From Emiliania huxleyi CCMP1516 (lineage: Eukaryota > Haptophyta > Isochrysidales > Noelaerhabdaceae), in the NCBI RefSeq assembly GCF_000372725.1, contig NW_005201792.1:251440-315439 (forward strand): 64,000 bases of DNA, given 5' to 3'. Positions 60,656-64,000 of the stretch are shown here, in pieces; position 1 is the stretch's first letter, and each line of letters begins with the position of its first letter. The notes beneath the pieces were generated by a model that was not told where the DNA came from, did no database searches, and was given only the letters and a program-made list of their open reading frames with translations. The position numbers and the translations under genes are program-made.

Positions 60656-63450
60656 TCACACCTCACTCACTCGTCCGCTCTCCATCTCTCCCTCGGCCTT
60701 CCCCTTCTCCGCCAGCGTCCACACGTGCACAACGCCGTCGTCGCCGCCCGCCACGACCGCGGTGCCGCCGTGCGTCGCCACCGAGCGCACTCCCCACTGG
60801 CGCGCGTGCGACTGCGCTCGCAGCGTGCGCAGCGCGGTGGCGGCGCCGCGGCCGGCGGCGAGGCGAGCGACGTCGAAGAGCATCACGCAGATGTGGCCTC
60901 CCTCGCCGTCCGCCGAGAGGGCTCCTCCCGCCACGAGCAGGTGGCAGTCGAGCGCGAGGGCCCACACCTTTGCAGCGCGAGGGCGGGGAGTGTGGGACCG
61001 CGGCGGCCAAGCTTTGCCCATCGGCCAGCGGGGCGGAGAGACGCGTGGTATCACTGCGCTGAAGGGCGCGCGCCTTGCCCGGCAGCTGCAGCGTCTGCAG
61101 AGAAGCTCCCGCGTCGTTGCTCCACCGGCTGTAGCTGTAGTACGACGGGGCGCTTGCGTCGAGGCCATACTTCTCAAACTTACGCGCGTGTCCGTGCTTC
61201 ATCCCCGTCGCCTTGGCCACCTCCGCCCGCTGCGAGGCGTCCATCCGTTGGAGCGACTCGAGGTCGAGGTACCCCGCCGCGTCAAAGGCGGCGGAGTACC
61301 TCTGCAGCCCGATGCGGCCGAGCGCCACGGCGACGTCCGTCAGCGCCAGCCAATACACCCGCTCCGCCTCGGTGCCCGCCGGCCACAGCCGCACGGTGTT
61401 GTCGTCGCCGCCGGTGGCAATCAGCCCGCCTGAGCACCGCAAGTCGCGGCGTTTGGGAGCGGGAGGGAGGGCGTCGGGAGGGAGGGCGTCTCGGGCAGCG
61501 ATCGTCTCCGCGCGCCCCCGATCGCACACGCGTACAGCGGCGCGGTGTGCTCGCGCAGCCGGCGGAGCGGCGCCTACCCGGCCGGCGGCGGTGCGCGGTC
61601 AGACCACCGGCACAGCCCCACACGGGCCGCACAGGAAGCCAACGCGGCGCCAGCTCGGGCGGCGCGCTCGCGTCGCCAGATTGGCTTGGCACCGCGCGCC
61701 ACACGTCCGTGAAGCCGGACCCGAGGTGCGGCGGCGGCCGGGTGAGGTCGAGCGGGTTGTGAGTGACGACGACGAGGCCGTCGGCGGCCGCGAGCGCCGA
61801 CACATCTCCCGCGCCGTCGTCGAGTCGCGCCTCCCCTCGGCCGTCGTAGTAGCGCGCCACGGAGACGGCCGGCGGAGGCGTGGAGGAGGAGTGGTCGCTG
61901 CTGAGGCGCCACGTCCGCAGCACGCGGCAGGGAGGGGCCCCACCCCCTGCGGCGGCGGCCGCCGCGCCGGCCTGCTCGGGCTGACGGCGAGGGGCGGGGG
62001 GGCAAGCGGAGGGTGAGCGGCGGGTGGGTGAGGGGCAGGGGAGTTGGGAGGGGGCGGGGAGGAGGGAGGCGGCGGCGGGGAGGGAGGGGGCAGAGGCACC
62101 TGCTCTGCGTAGCCAGCCTCGACGAGCGTGCCGTCGTCGAGCCACGCGGCGGCGGCGACAGAGGGGGGCGCGTCCGTGTGGGAGAGGCGCGCGCGCTCGA
62201 CGTAGTTCCACTCGTGCGTGGACGGGTTTGGCGGCTGCATCCCGGCGGCGGCGATGCGCTCCTGCAGGGAGGGAGCGAGAAGGGTGCGGCAAGGGTCGTG
62301 GACACACCCTGGCGGCGATGGCTGCGCGCCGCGGCGAGGTGGACCTGCGGCGGGTCATGCTGGCTGGTGAGGGAGGGGGGTGGAGGAGGAGGTGGCAGAG
62401 AAGGGGGGGGGGGGGGGGAGGAAAAGCAGGTGGTGGAAGGGGAGAGGGAGCGGTGCGGTGCGCCGGCTCGAGCTCGTGTACACGCAGCGTGCTGCTGCGT
62501 TCGCACGCCGTCAGCAGCGCCCCGCTCGGCCGCACCTCTGCGGCGGTGAGGTGGGAGCCGTGCCTGCGACGGGAGATGCGGCCGACGTGCAGCCGAGTGG
62601 CCGCCTCTCCTCACCTCTGCGGGGGTGGGGGGAAGCGTTGCCGGAGGGCGACGGAGAGCGGCGCCGCCTCGAGGGTGTTGCCGCGGGGAGTGACGCCAGA
62701 CACGCGCGAGATGCCTACCGGCGATAGACTGTGCGTGAAGCGCGCAATCGCTCGTGAGTGTGCCGGTGCCGAGGCGGGGAGAGGCGCGCCGTCGAGGCCG
62801 CCGCTCGCGACGAGGTGGCGCGATCGGCGCGCGCGCAGACCGCGGGCGGGCGGCGGCGCCGCGTCTGGCCGGTCGGCGCGGACGATGGCGTCCGGAGCCG
62901 CCGAGACGCTCTTGACCGCCTGGTTGTGCGTCGGGCCCTCGACCTCCGTCGTCGTGCGCGTGAGCGGCTCATGCAGAAACTGGGCGAGCGACGGCGCCAT
63001 GTCGCCGAGTTGAGCCGCGGTCAGCCGGCTCTCGTGACCGATCGGATGCAGCACCACCATCACGAGGTCGCCGCCCGCCTCGCCCTCCTCGTCCACCTCG
63101 GCTCCGCCTGCGAGCGCGAGCTCCCGCTCGCCGGCAGTCGAGCAGCGCAGCGACACGACGGTCTGTCCGAGCGGCTGGCTCAAGGCCACGTGCAGGGTGT
63201 CGCCGCCGGCGGCCCACTGCGCGGCGTGCAGCGCCGTGCGGTTGCTGGCGGACGCGCACCAGTGCTCGCTGTTGAGAACAAGTGGCACATCCGCCGTGAA
63301 GGGAGAGGCGAGCTGCCGCACCGCCGCGAGGGACGCAAAGTCGCAGTGGAGCAGCAGGCACCAGCGGAGGTCGACACTCTGCACAAAGATGTCGAACGTC
63401 GCCGCCTCGCCTTCCAACTCGTGCGTCGGGGGCGATTGGGAGCGGTTCAT
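60656..63450 (-). CDS. WD40-repeat protein with a SAM domain
   Basis: Multi-exon gene starting MNRSQSPPTHELEGEAATFD at 63450. N-terminal beta-propeller-like segments (VQSVDLRWCLLLHCDFASLA; QFLHEPLTRTTTEVEGPTHN), then NPSTHEWNYVERARLSHTDA, VAAAAWLDDGTLVEAGYAEQ, VSALAAADGLVVVTHNPLDL, and a clear WD repeat GGLIATGGDDNTVRLWPAG. A SAM domain follows: VAVALGRIGLQRYSAAFDAA, then GYLDLESLQRM and EVAKATGMKHGHARKFEKYG. Last, WD repeats KVWALALDCHLLVAGGALSA and THGGTAVVAGGDDGVVHVW, stop at 60656. The SAM domain thus sits within the propeller region. Exon borders in 61440-62600 are uncertain. Probably a scaffold; WD40 plus SAM recalls WDSUB1, but no U-box is seen. Confidence 0.65.
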
Positions 63451-63553
63451 ACAGGATTCCTAAATGGGCCCACGCGGAGAGGACGAAGGTGCGAACTCGG
63501 CCCCGATCCTTCTCTTCTGCGCGACCACTCGGGGAAAAGGTGTGTCGACCCCA

Positions 63554-63580
63554 AATCGGGTCCGGACTTCGGACCCGATT
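63554..63580. repeat. Perfect 11-bp stem-loop upstream of the WD40/SAM gene
   Basis: AATCGGGTCCG (63554-63564), loop GACTT, CGGACCCGATT (63570-63580). It lies 104 bp upstream of the gene's ATG. Confidence 0.9.
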
Positions 63581-64000
63581 ACGCTGCCGCCTCGCGCGCA
63601 CCGCTGCTGCCCTCGCCAGCAGCCGCCGCGGTCGCAGTGCCATCGTACGGACTGGCGGTCGACTCGCCACATCGATTTCAACTCACGCGACGCGCTCGGC
63701 CTCCGCTGGCGGCTGCCGCAAGAGCGGCTGGCTCACGGCAGCGTCTCGCCGGTTGCCGGATAGGAGAGTACAGAACGTCTGGAGTGTAACTGTGTACGTG
63801 AGATCGGTTTTGATAACAAGCACGGTCGATCCGTCAAAGCGATACACTCGTTCGCTATCTCGCTGGAGGGCTGGCACGGAGCTCTGTGCCGACAAACAGG
63901 AAGAGCCGAGCGGCAAGAAGGGCTCGATGGGGAGCGAGAACCGTCAGAGGTGCTCACCCAGGTTTCGGAAGTCCGCCTTGATGCGGTCGGTTCCCCCCAG
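63581..64000. other. Right-edge region, possibly end of a gene entering from the right (-)
   Basis: On the minus strand the edge reads GGTDRIKADFRNL followed by a GGTGAGCAC donor-like site (about 63955), and 63683-63916 has an open frame with VYRFDGSTVLVIKTDLTYTV. This could be the last exons of a gene cut by the window edge. Not enough to name. Confidence 0.3.

Noticed and set aside
60656-63450. Identification as WDSUB1
   Set aside because: WD40 and SAM are present, but no U-box was seen and the SAM lies within the propeller region.
1-64000. CRISPR arrays, bacterial operons or Shine-Dalgarno sites
   Set aside because: The gene content and introns are eukaryotic; repeats present are minisatellites without spacers of constant size.

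Overview
The window looks like nuclear DNA of a GC-rich unicellular alga, most likely a haptophyte; a pelagophyte or another alga with a complex plastid is possible. Reasons: eukaryotic gene families throughout (NRAMP and AAAP transporters, GT47 exostosin, Mpv17, TEX261, Myb, RFWD3-like RING, P5A ATPase), many short introns, SPPPP-rich cell-surface proteins, a leader-peptidase-type signal peptidase with an N-terminal extension, and unusual splice donors. Many introns whose ends can be fixed from protein homology begin with GC, and some apparently with GA. The species call is inference.

Layout. 1-4192: an extracellular Cys/Pro repeat protein (+), a DUF1152 gene (-) and the start of a GT47 gene (-). 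This block returns inverted at 27869-31781 with a second DUF1152 gene (+) and a second Cys/Pro repeat gene (-), so the 23.7 kb between lies inside a large imperfect inverted duplication. 5868-7453: a hairpin repeat and weak traces of an LTR element. 7792-9998 NRAMP transporter (+). 10539-13928 intronless MORN protein (-). About 14113-16523 JmjC-like gene (+). 16691-20081 sarcosine dehydrogenase (-), resolved into seven exons. 20838-26580 is gene-poor: a GH28 fragment, a near-perfect palindrome, a broken ankyrin gene, minisatellites and inverted AAATCTC arrays around a Cys-cluster ORF. 26581-27308 Mpv17 (-). 32292-34004 Myb (-), 34972-37339 RING E3 (+), 37699-39342 AAAP transporter (-), 40393-41691 TEX261/SVP26 (-), 42492-43637 signal peptidase I (+), 43890-44702 aspartate dehydrogenase (+), 46081-49442 NIPA-type Mg transporter (+), 49736-50395 EF-hand protein (+), 51656-53008 ankyrin/coiled-coil protein (+) directly behind a TIR element, 53507-58970 P5A ATPase (-), 59326-60327 membrane protein (+), 60656-63450 WD40/SAM protein (-).

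The genes are unrelated housekeeping, membrane-traffic and transport genes, not a pathway cluster. The two points most worth pursuing are (1) introns whose 5' end repeats the first 7 to about 38 nt of the following exon, which looks like recent intron birth, and (2) a P5A ATPase with an HMG-box-like segment between its first two membrane helices and an altered PPELP motif. All exon limits come from reading frame, splice dinucleotides and remembered family alignments; no search was run.
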